A DNA stretch of 25,183 nucleotides from DATBGZ01 sp036557785 (GTDB taxonomy: Bacteria > Actinomycetota > Actinomycetes > Mycobacteriales > Micromonosporaceae): contig DATBGZ010000008.1 of the NCBI GenBank assembly GCA_036557785.1, forward strand, positions 1 through 25,183, written 5' to 3'. The notes under the pieces were generated by a model, which made no database searches, was not told the origin of the DNA, and saw only the letters and a program-made list of their open reading frames with translations. Both the position numbers and the translations under genes were made by a program. Positions 6,925 through 14,682 of this stretch are shown piece after piece (position 1 is the first letter of the stretch; each line of letters begins with the position of its first letter).

Positions 6925-6952
6925 TTTGCGGGGTCTGCACGGAAGGACTGCG

Positions 6953-7789
6953 ATGACGTACCCGCCGCCGGGCCAACCATGGCCCCCCCAACAACCGCCG
7001 CAGCCCTGGCCGCCTCAGCCACCCGTCGACCCCTGGTCAACCCAGCCGTTACCGCAGCCAGGACCGCCGCCGCAGCCCTGGCCACAGCCCGGCCAGCAGT
7101 GGCCCCCACAGGCGTGGCCGCTGCCCGGACCCGCCTGGCCGCAGCCGTACGGTCTGCCGCCCCTGCCGCCGCCGAAGAAGTCACGGCCGGGGTTGATCAT
7201 CGGCATCGTGGCCGGGGCGGTCGCGCTGTTGTGCGCGGTGGGCGTGGTGGTGGCGGTCGCGGCCAACCTTCTGGGCACAAACGGGGGCGTGGCCCTGCCG
7301 ACGTCGCCGCCCAGCGCTTCCGGGTCGCCGGCGCCGTCGGCTACCACCGCCCCGCCGGTCGCCGATCCGGGGCCGACCGGCGAGACGTTCAACATGGCGG
7401 TCGGCGACATCGTGGATGTCACCAACGGAACCGCTCAGTGGTCGGTACAGCTGGTCACCGCGAAGTGGTCCCAGGGTGGATGCGACTCCGGTTCGTCCGT
7501 CGTCGATCCCGTGATCACGGCGAACGTCGCGTTCGATGTCTCCGACGGCCCGGCAAGCCTGAACCCGGTATTTGACTTCTACTATGTCGATGACGCGGGT
7601 ACGCGGTTCGCCGTCAGCGGCCTGACCGACTGCGACAAGCCCCAGTTGGCGGATACGTTCAGCGTCCCGACCGGCCAGAGCCGTACTGGCAAGGTCGCCA
7701 TGGTGGTGAAGTCGGGCCTCGCCGGCAAGCTGTACTACCGCCCCAGCGCCGAGCATCTCTCCGCGTCCTGGCTGATCGCGGCCCCCTGA
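6953..7789 (+). CDS. proline-rich membrane-anchored protein with extracellular beta domain
   Basis: 278 residues. The first 75 are a Pro/Gln/Trp-rich cytoplasmic arm (repeats of PQPWPP type). One membrane helix follows (about 80-107, LIIGIVAGAVALLCAVGVVV), then a Pro/Ser/Thr linker (PPSASGSPAPSATTAPP), and an outside domain of about 150 residues with two Cys (GGCDSG and LTDCDK). The outside part looks like the immunoglobulin-like DUF4352/Telokin-type domains common on actinobacterial surfaces. ATG at 6953 is chosen over an upstream TTG because GGAAGG precedes it by six bases. A related gene lies at 8871-9725 beyond the glycosylase gene. Function unknown; Pro-rich arms often bind partner proteins. 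Confidence 0.75.
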   Translation: MTYPPPGQPWPPQQPPQPWPPQPPVDPWSTQPLPQPGPPPQPWPQPGQQWPPQAWPLPGPAWPQPYGLPPLPPPKKSRPGLIIGIVAGAVALLCAVGVVVAVAANLLGTNGGVALPTSPPSASGSPAPSATTAPPVADPGPTGETFNMAVGDIVDVTNGTAQWSVQLVTAKWSQGGCDSGSSVVDPVITANVAFDVSDGPASLNPVFDFYYVDDAGTRFAVSGLTDCDKPQLADTFSVPTGQSRTGKVAMVVKSGLAGKLYYRPSAEHLSASWLIAAP

Positions 7790-7793
7790 GACG

Positions 7794-8747
7794 CTAGAAG
7801 GCAGCGAAGGAACGGATCGGCATCCGCGGGCCAAACCGCGGGGCACCGTAGCCGGCGTGTTCGAGCAGCACGCAGACCCGGCCCCGGTGGCCACGAAACG
7901 GCCCGAGCAGCTCGAGCATCCGCTCATCGGCCGGGCTGAGCCCGCCGCCCCCGTCGCGCGAGCCCGCCCGCGCCTGCCCGGCCAGCGCCCACGAGACGAT
8001 GTGCGGGATGTGGTAGTCGCCGACCGAGACCACGTCCGGGTCGCCGTAGGCCACCCGGATTACTTCGGCAGATGTCCATGCGCCGATCCCCTGCACGGCG
8101 GTCAGGCGCCGGGAGGCCTCGGCCGCGTCGGCGCAGCGCTCGAGGCGTGGCGCCTCCTGAGAGGCGCGGGCGAGGGTGTCGGCGCGGCGCTGTTCCACGC
8201 CGAAGCCGTGCAGGACCCAGTACGGGATCGCCGCCACGATCGCCGGTTCGGGCGGCGGCAGCAGACCAGGCGTCGGGCCGGGTGCCGGTTCGCGACCCGT
8301 GGTGCGGTGGCAGTAACGGACCGTCGCGGCGTACGCGCGGTACGCCTCGCTGCCCGTCACCTTCTGTTCCAGGACGGCCCGCAGCAGGCGTTGGTAGACG
8401 CGACCCGTCGCCGGCAGGCGCAGCCCGCGGTACCGGTGGTGCAGCCGCGCGACGACGGGGTGGCGGGACGCGATCTCGGCGAAGCCGGCGACGTCATCGC
8501 GCAGACCGGCGACGGCGTCGGCCTGCTCCAGCAGCCACGCCGTGCCCGGACCCCACGCGGTGGCGAGCAGGCCGCCGTCCTCGCGCTGCAGCGCCAAGGT
8601 GCCCGTACCGTCGGGCGTGCGGGCCACCCACCAGAACACGCCGTCCGCCAGTCGCAGGCACGGGTCGTGGCGCCCCATCGGGAGCCCGCTCACCGTCGCG
8701 GCGAAGTCGTAGCTCTCGGGGACGGTCAGTTGCCGCGTGCCGGGCAC
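7794..8747 (-). CDS. DNA-3-methyladenine glycosylase II, AlkA-like (HhH-GPD)
   Basis: 317 residues. After an N-terminal domain comes RLLRAVLEQKVTGSEAYRAY, the start of the HhH-GPD fold. The helix-hairpin-helix itself is LTAVQGIGAWTSAEVIRVAY, and the catalytic Asp is in VVSVGDYHIPH. This is the order in AlkA-type glycosylases, which flip out and cut alkylated purines to begin base-excision repair. The Cys cluster of iron-sulfur relatives such as EndoIII is absent. The GTG at 8747 is the most upstream start that keeps the domain; its ribosome binding site is weak. It converges on the first proline-rich gene with four bases between stops, and is divergent from the second. No methyl-DNA repair partner (Ada, AlkB) is beside it. 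Confidence 0.83.
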   Translation of the reverse strand: MPGTRQLTVPESYDFAATVSGLPMGRHDPCLRLADGVFWWVARTPDGTGTLALQREDGGLLATAWGPGTAWLLEQADAVAGLRDDVAGFAEIASRHPVVARLHHRYRGLRLPATGRVYQRLLRAVLEQKVTGSEAYRAYAATVRYCHRTTGREPAPGPTPGLLPPPEPAIVAAIPYWVLHGFGVEQRRADTLARASQEAPRLERCADAAEASRRLTAVQGIGAWTSAEVIRVAYGDPDVVSVGDYHIPHIVSWALAGQARAGSRDGGGGLSPADERMLELLGPFRGHRGRVCVLLEHAGYGAPRFGPRMPIRSFAAF

Positions 8748-8870
8748 CTGCGCAGCCTATGCGCGGCCGCACCCGTGTCGCGGCGCGCCACCCTTGCTCA
8801 GCGTGCCACGATGGACGGGCGCGGCCACGATCGAGCAGCGCGACAGACAGCGTCCTGCTGGGAGGGGTCC

Positions 8871-9725
8871 GTGACCTACCCGTCGGACCCGTTGGGGCCA
8901 TCGCAACTGCCGGATCCGGTGTTACAGCCGCCTGCACCGATGCCGTGGGAGCAGCCGTGGCAACCCTCACCGGCCGCCCCTCCGCCGGCCGCCGAGCAGG
9001 AGCCCGTACGGCCGGAGTCCTCCGCCCCTGGCCGCCGGCCGGTGCGCTCGTCGCCAGCACGCCAGAGCGTACGGACGCCGCCGCCGAGGACGCCCCGGCC
9101 GGTGGTGGACACCGCAGAGCCCCGCCAGGGCGTGCCTGGCTCGGTCATCTGGCTCGCCCTCCTGGTCGTCGGGGCCCTCTGCGTGGGCGGGATCGTGGTG
9201 AGCACCAAGATCGCTCACCGCGGCACGGAGCCATCGGCGCCCGTGCCGTCGGTTCCGACGCAACCCACGCACAGCGCGTCGCCCGCGCTCTCCGCGGCCA
9301 CGGCGACGGTGACGGGTGGAGCCGGCTCCTCGTTCGATCTTCGCGTCGGCACGGCGGTGCGGTTCACCGACCAGGACGGCACGTGGACGGTCGCGCTGCT
9401 CGGCGTGGAGTGGATCGACCAATGCGAGGACTTCTTGGGAGACTCGGGTGGCGCGTTGGTCGTCGACATCCGGTACAAGGTGCTCGCCGGCGCGGTGTCG
9501 ATCGTGCCGATCACCGACTTCGCGTACGTCGGGGCCGACGGCGTCACCGCTCACGCGAGCTTTCTCACCGGCTGCGCTGATCCGCCGCTGGACTACACGG
9601 TGATCTCGACGGGTGCGGTGAGCCGGGGAGAGATCGCCTTCTCTGTCCCGTCCAACGCGGGCGGGACGCTCACGTACGGCCAGCTCGGTCCGCCCACGGC
9701 GTCGTGGACCATCCCCGCCACGTGA
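8871..9725 (+). CDS. proline-rich membrane-anchored protein, relative of the 6953-7789 gene
   Basis: 284 residues beginning VTYPSDPLGPSQLPDP, with a Pro/Arg-rich cytoplasmic arm, one membrane helix (about 91-110, SVIWLALLVVGALCVGGIVV), a Ser/Thr/Pro linker and an outside beta-rich domain. The domain has the same plan as its relative: a V-G-[DT]-x-V opening, W-[ST]-V-x-L, a Cys after the first strands (DQCEDF), a second Cys (LTGCADPP), and an ending x-x-A-S-W-x-I. The two proteins therefore arose by duplication, then diverged strongly in the Pro-rich arm. The GTG at 8871 follows GGAGGGG at short spacing. Function unknown. It converges on the NurA-like gene with 36 bases between stops. Confidence 0.72.
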   Translation: MTYPSDPLGPSQLPDPVLQPPAPMPWEQPWQPSPAAPPPAAEQEPVRPESSAPGRRPVRSSPARQSVRTPPPRTPRPVVDTAEPRQGVPGSVIWLALLVVGALCVGGIVVSTKIAHRGTEPSAPVPSVPTQPTHSASPALSAATATVTGGAGSSFDLRVGTAVRFTDQDGTWTVALLGVEWIDQCEDFLGDSGGALVVDIRYKVLAGAVSIVPITDFAYVGADGVTAHASFLTGCADPPLDYTVISTGAVSRGEIAFSVPSNAGGTLTYGQLGPPTASWTIPAT

Positions 9726-9761
9726 ATCGTCGGATCGTGCCGCGATGGCTGAGTCGTCAGG

Positions 9762-10799
9762 TCAAGCCGCGGCGCCCGGTGCGCCGGTAGGAGCCTGGGC
9801 CGGGAAGAGGGCCGGCTGGCGGGTGGCGGCGGTCAGGCTGCGCACGAGCAGGCGCTGGTCGCCCAGCATGCCGCGCAACCGCCGCTCCAGCCCCGCGATC
9901 GGGGTCAGGTTCTGCGGCGCTCGGGGATCCTTGTAGGGACTGGACGCGAAGCGGGGCAGGGTCAGCGTCGCCAGGTCGGCGAGCGCGACCGCCTCCGACT
10001 TGGGCAGGTCGGCCGAGCACTCCACCCGGACCACGCCGGCCCACGGCGCGCCTGCCGGTCCGGGCAGCCGCAGGTACCAGGTGTAGCGGTTCCAGGACGT
10101 GCCGAGCAGGAAGACCGGCGTGCGCTGACCGGCGGCGAGCTTGGCGACCACTGTGGACAGATCGGGCGGGAGGTACTGCACCCGGTGGGTCTTCACGTAC
10201 CCCAGGGCCCGGGGGAGCTGGTCGCGCCCGGTCAGTGGCCCGTCGAGCACCAGCAGGTCGTCATCGCCCGGATGCTCCGGGTGCAGCGTCTCCGTGGTGG
10301 CCCGGGCCAGCGCCGCGACCTCGTTCTCCAGGGAGCGTAGCTTCGGCTGGATCGCGGAGGTCAGCTGCGCGGGGTCGGTGTTCGCCACCCGGTGCACCTG
10401 GTAACGGGCCGCGCCGGTGACGATGTCCTCGGCCTCGACGCTGGAGGTGAAGAACCCCCGCACGACGCGGGCACCGGCGACGTCCGCGCTGCCCCGACGC
10501 AGGTCGCAGCGCACCACGCCCGCCGCGTAAGAGGCCGCTAGTCCACTGTGGAGAGTACCATCCGGCTCCTCGACCCAGACCCGGGCGTCGATGCGCCGGA
10601 TGCCGTCGACCAGCAGCACCGTGCCGGGAACGCGCCGCTGGGCCGCGGGCTGCAACGGCGTCCATGCCCCGGGCTCGCACTCGATGTCGGCGCGTACCTG
10701 CGCGGTGCTCTCACCGACCGGCCCCGCCTCGGCGTTCTCGAGCGGGGCGGCGTAGGACGGATCCCACGCGTCCACGTAGAGCTTCACGGTCTCGGTCAC
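9762..10799 (-). CDS. nurA: NurA-like DNA end-resection nuclease
   Basis: 345 residues. Family pattern seen in order: VLLVDGIRRIDARVWVEEPD (Asp65, metal-binding strand of the RNase H-like fold), LLVLDGPLTGRDQLPRALGY (Asp186) with VKTH following, LAAGQRTPVFLL, WYLRL, and near the end the Asp motif YKDPRAPQNLTPIAGLERRL. NurA is a Mn-dependent 5'-3' nuclease that works inside the HerA ring to resect double-strand breaks with Mre11-Rad50. Its place as the last gene behind HerA-, SbcD- and SbcC-coding genes on the same strand supports the call strongly. The GTG at 10799 is chosen as the start of the conserved VTETVKLYVDAWDP; a GTG about 36 bases upstream is possible. A longer frame extends back into sbcC but is only its shadow. 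Confidence 0.75.
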   Translation of the reverse strand: MTETVKLYVDAWDPSYAAPLENAEAGPVGESTAQVRADIECEPGAWTPLQPAAQRRVPGTVLLVDGIRRIDARVWVEEPDGTLHSGLAASYAAGVVRCDLRRGSADVAGARVVRGFFTSSVEAEDIVTGAARYQVHRVANTDPAQLTSAIQPKLRSLENEVAALARATTETLHPEHPGDDDLLVLDGPLTGRDQLPRALGYVKTHRVQYLPPDLSTVVAKLAAGQRTPVFLLGTSWNRYTWYLRLPGPAGAPWAGVVRVECSADLPKSEAVALADLATLTLPRFASSPYKDPRAPQNLTPIAGLERRLRGMLGDQRLLVRSLTAATRQPALFPAQAPTGAPGAAA

Positions 10800-10878
10800 G
10801 CGGTGTCCCGTCTCGTCCCTTCCCGGTGTCACGTCGTCTGCCTGGATCGTCGCAGAAGGATCTGACAATCTCGTTCGG

Positions 10879-13455
10879 TCAGCTGATGCTGCGACTGATG
10901 TGAGCGGTTCCGCGCCCGTCGCGGCTGACCTGGTAGCGGATGGGGATCCGCTCGGCGAGCCCGGCCACGTGGGTGACCACGCCCACCATCCGATCGCCGC
11001 GGGACGCCAGGTTCTCCAGCGTGGCCGCGACCGTGTCCATCGTGTCGGAGTCGAGCGTGCCGAAGCCTTCGTCGAGCATGATCGATTCAAGGCGCGCCGA
11101 CGCCTGGGACAGGCCGGTGAGCTGCTCCGAGAGGGCGAGGGCGAGCGCCAGAGAGGCCTGGAACGTCTCACCGCCAGACAGCGTGCGCACCCCACGACGC
11201 AGGCTCGCGTCGGCGTTGTCGATGACCGAGAACTCCCCGTCGGCATGGGCCAGCTCGTACCGCCCGCCGGAGAGGTCGTGCAGGATGCCCGACGCGCCGG
11301 CCACGAGCGCGTCCAGCGCCTCGGTGAGCAGCCACCGCTCGAACTGGTTCGCGCGCAGGTGCAGGGCCAGCGCCTTGGCCACCCGCGCCTCGTTCTCGTG
11401 GGTGGCGAGTTGCTCGCGCAGCCGCTCGGCCTGGGCGCGGCGTTCCAGCACCCGGTCGCGCTCGGCGATCGCGCGCTGCTCCGCGAGGGCGACCGCTTGC
11501 CGGTACGACGCCGCCTCCTGCCCTGCCGCCTGCCGTCCTGCCGCTGCCCGTCCTGCCGCTGCCCGTCCTGCCGCTGCCTGTCCTGCCGTGGTGCGGTGCT
11601 GGACCGGCTCACTGCCCGGCCCGGCAACCTCCACCAGGGCGTCCAGGGTGGACGTCACCTCCACGAGGCTCGCCAGCGCGGTCTCCGCAGCCGCCAGGGC
11701 GGCCTCGCGTGCCCGGGTCCGGTCGTCGGCGCGCTCCCGCGCCCACGCCGCCAACTGTTGCCACGACTCGACGAGCCGATCCCGGTCGGTGGCGGGCGGC
11801 GCCAGCGCGGCGACCGCGTCGCGGGTAGCGTCGTACTCCCGCCACGCGGCGCGCTCCCGCTCCTCGGCGGTGGCGAGCCGGCTCGTCGCGCCGCGCGACC
11901 CCTGCCTGGCCGCCCGTACCGTTTCGGCCGCGCCCGCGACGACCCGCTCCCGCTCGGCGATGGAGGCCAGCGCGGACTCCACAGTGGAGGCGTCTGGCGC
12001 AGCGTCCAATGTGGACTCCAACGCCGCGAGCCGGGTCGCCGACTCCTGGTGCTGGGCGCTGACCGTGGCGAGGCCGCGATCCGCCTCGCGCAACGCCCGG
12101 TCCTCGACGCGCTCGGCCTCGGCGGCGGCCAGTGTGGCCTTCTCCGCCTTCGCCAGTTTCTCCTTGGCGGCGCGCAGCAGCGGGGCTCCGGTCGCGGGCA
12201 CGCTCGGCACCGGCTGCTCGCAGACCGGACACGGCTGCCCGGCGACCAGGTGCACGCGCAGCGACGCGGCCCGGTCCGCCGTCTGCGCCCGCTCGACACC
12301 GGCCTGCGCCGCGCGCAGTGCCTGCGCCGCCTTCTCGGCGCCAGCGTGCGCCTTCGCCAGTCGGTCGGCGACCGAGTCCTGCTCGGCGGTGGCTTTCGCC
12401 AAGGCCGCGGCGGCATCGCGGACCCGCGCGGTGAGCCGGGTCCGCTCGCCGTGCGCGTCCAGTAGTCGGCTCAGGGCCGTGCGATCACCCGCCGAGGCGA
12501 GCTCGGCCCGCGCCTTCTCCTCGGCGTCCTCCGCCACGTGCACGTCCGCCTGGGCGGCCCGGGCGGCGTCGCGGGCCGCGCTGACCTCGGCCTGCAGCGC
12601 GGCCACGGCGGTCGGCGGCCGTACGGCCTGCAGCGCCGCGAGGTCCCGCTCCACGGCCGCCAGGTCGGATCTGGCCCGCTCGCCCGCGGCCTGAGCCTGC
12701 TCCAGCGCGGGCAGCATCGTCTCGACCTCGCCGACCAGCGTGCGTACCCGCTCGAGCGACTCCTCGGCCGCCCGGAGTGCCGCGTCGTCGGCCCCACCGA
12801 GGTCGCCGAGCAGATGCCGGGTCGCTTCCGCCCTCGCCTCGGCCTCGCGCTGCCGAACGCCCGCGCGTTCGCCGACGCGTTGGTAGACCTGCAGGCCCAG
12901 CAGGCGGACCAGGATGTCCTGGCGGTCCTTCGGTTTGGCGTGCAGGAAGCGCGCGAACTCGCCCTGCGGCAGCAGCACGCACGTGGTGAACTGGTCGTAC
13001 GGCAGGCCGACCGTGGCGAGGACGGCCTCCTCCATCTCCGACCAGGTGCCGGCGAGCACGGTGCCCAGGCTCTCGGCGCGCTCGGCCGGGGCGGTGTCGA
13101 ACGACCGCAGGTCGAAGTCGGGCGCCAACTGCTCGAGCCCGGCGTGCGCGGTGCCGACCCGGCCCTTGGCGTCGCGGCGCACCACCCGCGTCGCCACGAA
13201 CCGCGCGCCGGACACCTCGAAGACCAGCCGTACCCGCGCCTGCGTCGACGAGGGGGCCAGCGCGTGCTCGATGCCGCGCCGGTCGGCCCAGCGGGGAACC
13301 GTGCCGTAGAGGGCGAAGCAGATCGCGTCCAGCACGGTCGACTTGCCGGAACCGGTCGGCCCGACCAGGGCGAAGAAGTCCGCGTCGGAGAAGTCCACTG
13401 TGGTGGGTTGCCGGAACACGGTGAACCCGTGCAGATCCAGGCGCAGCGGCCTCAC
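10879..13455 (-). CDS. sbcC: SbcC / Rad50-type DNA repair ATPase
   Basis: 858 residues. Walker A is GPTGSGKST (32-40), the Q-loop lies in TTCVLLPQGEFARFL, then long Ala/Glu/Arg coiled coils. The zinc hook is CPVC at about residue 407 (GQPCPVCEQPVPS). The C-terminal half has the ABC signature LSGGETFQ, Walker B SIMLDEGFGTLD and the closing His in VVTHVAGLAERI. With SbcD it forms the ATP-driven complex that opens hairpins and trims blocked DNA ends. The GTG at 13455 overlaps the sbcD stop (GTGA), fixing the start. An odd low-complexity stretch of AGRAA repeats (11521-11595) interrupts the distal coiled coil. At 858 residues it is shorter than E. coli SbcC, as is usual in actinobacteria. Confidence 0.93.
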   Translation of the reverse strand: MRPLRLDLHGFTVFRQPTTVDFSDADFFALVGPTGSGKSTVLDAICFALYGTVPRWADRRGIEHALAPSSTQARVRLVFEVSGARFVATRVVRRDAKGRVGTAHAGLEQLAPDFDLRSFDTAPAERAESLGTVLAGTWSEMEEAVLATVGLPYDQFTTCVLLPQGEFARFLHAKPKDRQDILVRLLGLQVYQRVGERAGVRQREAEARAEATRHLLGDLGGADDAALRAAEESLERVRTLVGEVETMLPALEQAQAAGERARSDLAAVERDLAALQAVRPPTAVAALQAEVSAARDAARAAQADVHVAEDAEEKARAELASAGDRTALSRLLDAHGERTRLTARVRDAAAALAKATAEQDSVADRLAKAHAGAEKAAQALRAAQAGVERAQTADRAASLRVHLVAGQPCPVCEQPVPSVPATGAPLLRAAKEKLAKAEKATLAAAEAERVEDRALREADRGLATVSAQHQESATRLAALESTLDAAPDASTVESALASIAERERVVAGAAETVRAARQGSRGATSRLATAEERERAAWREYDATRDAVAALAPPATDRDRLVESWQQLAAWARERADDRTRAREAALAAAETALASLVEVTSTLDALVEVAGPGSEPVQHRTTAGQAAAGRAAAGRAAAGRQAAGQEAASYRQAVALAEQRAIAERDRVLERRAQAERLREQLATHENEARVAKALALHLRANQFERWLLTEALDALVAGASGILHDLSGGRYELAHADGEFSVIDNADASLRRGVRTLSGGETFQASLALALALSEQLTGLSQASARLESIMLDEGFGTLDSDTMDTVAATLENLASRGDRMVGVVTHVAGLAERIPIRYQVSRDGRGTAHISRSIS
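11521..11595. repeat. 15-bp tandem repeat inside sbcC
   Basis: Three near-identical 15-bp units (TCCTGCCGCTGCCCG at 11536, 11551, 11566) flanked by two decayed units. In sbcC they read as AGRAA-type pentapeptides (about residues 620-645). The unit length keeps the frame, so copy number can change without breaking the protein. Confidence 0.85.
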
Positions 13456-14672
13456 GAGATCACTCCTCTGCGTCCAGCGTGGCCGGTCCGGTCCTCGCTC
13501 GTCCCTCGCTGCGATCCTCCCGGCGTCACGCACTCCTCGTAGATGTCCTGGAAGAGCGCGGTGACGGCCGGGTCCTGGACGCCGCGCACCGCGAGGTACT
13601 CCGCGAACAGCTCCCCGGGCGACCGGGCGGAGCTGCCCATCGCCGGCGCCGGCGTGGCGGCTGGTTTGGTGACCTCGGGATCGATGCGGACCTCGAGGGC
13701 TCGTGGGAGCAGCTCCTGCACGGCCTCCTTCAGCCCGGCGCGTGGCGCCTCGCGGACATAGACCCGCAGCCATGCCGCCGGGTCGACCCGTAGCGCCGCG
13801 AGGTCGGCGAGCGAGCCGCGTACCGTTCGCAGCGGTACGGCCGACGCGATCGGCACTGGCGTCAGCCGCGGGGCGGTGTGCGCCGTGAGCTCCACAATGG
13901 ACACCGACGGCCGGTTCTCCTCCTCGCCGAAGTCGACCGCGAACGGCGAGCCGCAGTAGTGCACCGGGCAGGGACCAGGGACCTGCTGGCGACGGTGCAG
14001 GTGGCCCAGCGCCACGTAGTGCACGGACGAGCCGAAGACGCTCGCCGGGACGCAGTAGGCCTCGATCGTGTGCGCGTCGCGCTCGCCGCCACCGGTCTTC
14101 GCGCCGACCACGGTCAGGTGGGCGGTCACGAGATTGACCGTGGCCGACCCGTCGGCGAAGTCCCTGGTGAGCGTCGCCAGCAGCCTCGATACGTGCTCGG
14201 CGTAGGTGGCCGACGCCTCGGCGGCCGAGAGCTCGAACATCTCCGATGCCCGGACGGCGTAGCGCTGGGAGACGAAGGGCAGCGCCGCGAGGCGCCACGC
14301 CTCGCCGGCCGGGGTGGTGCCGCTGATGAGGTGGTCCTCCGGCTTGCCGATCAGGCCGAGCAGCGTGATCCCGGCGCCCTCGGCCCAGGTGCGCAGGGCG
14401 TCCAGGCGCGGGCCATGGTCGTGGTTGCCGGCCACCACGACCACGGCGGCGGCGTGCCGGCGCAGGGCCGACAGCGCCCGTACGGCGAGCTTCTCGGTCT
14501 CGGCCGTCGGTGCCGCGGCGTCGTAGATGTCGCCCGCCACGATCGCCAGGTCGGGGCGCTCCCGCTCGGCGATCTCGACGATGTCCGTGAGGACGGCCAC
14601 CTGTTCGTCCAGCCGGGACTGTCCCTTGAGGACCTTGCCGAGGTGCCAGTCGGAGGTGTGCAGCAGCTTCAT
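13452..14672 (-). CDS. sbcD: SbcD / Mre11-type nuclease
   Basis: 406 residues. Metal-binding motifs in order: DWHLG (D8, H10), GDIYD (D48), GNHDH (N83, H84), TAHLTV (His near 187) and GHLHRRQ (His pair near 224). They carry two Mn ions that give 3'-5' exonuclease and endonuclease activity when gated by SbcC. A capping domain follows, then a C-terminal part with DPEVTKPAATPAPAMG and a helix, likely the contact with the SbcC coiled coil. ATG at 14672 begins MKLLHTSDWHLGK, the family's invariant start. It starts 10 bases after the HerA-like gene and its stop overlaps the sbcC start, so the three are one transcript. No sign of decay. Confidence 0.94.
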   Translation of the reverse strand: MKLLHTSDWHLGKVLKGQSRLDEQVAVLTDIVEIAERERPDLAIVAGDIYDAAAPTAETEKLAVRALSALRRHAAAVVVVAGNHDHGPRLDALRTWAEGAGITLLGLIGKPEDHLISGTTPAGEAWRLAALPFVSQRYAVRASEMFELSAAEASATYAEHVSRLLATLTRDFADGSATVNLVTAHLTVVGAKTGGGERDAHTIEAYCVPASVFGSSVHYVALGHLHRRQQVPGPCPVHYCGSPFAVDFGEEENRPSVSIVELTAHTAPRLTPVPIASAVPLRTVRGSLADLAALRVDPAAWLRVYVREAPRAGLKEAVQELLPRALEVRIDPEVTKPAATPAPAMGSSARSPGELFAEYLAVRGVQDPAVTALFQDIYEECVTPGGSQRGTSEDRTGHAGRRGVIS

Positions 14673-14682
14673 GGCGACCGGC

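Noticed and set aside
9762..11627. A single 621-residue frame that would fuse a SbcC-like part to the NurA-like protein
   Set aside because: Its first 240 or so residues are Arg/Ser/Pro-rich and lie out of frame over the well-supported sbcC C-terminus. Only the part from 10799 on is credible.
10879..14298. A longer start for sbcC, reaching back to 14298
   Set aside because: The added part is a shadow of sbcD. The GTG at 13455 overlaps the sbcD stop and begins the family's N-terminus.
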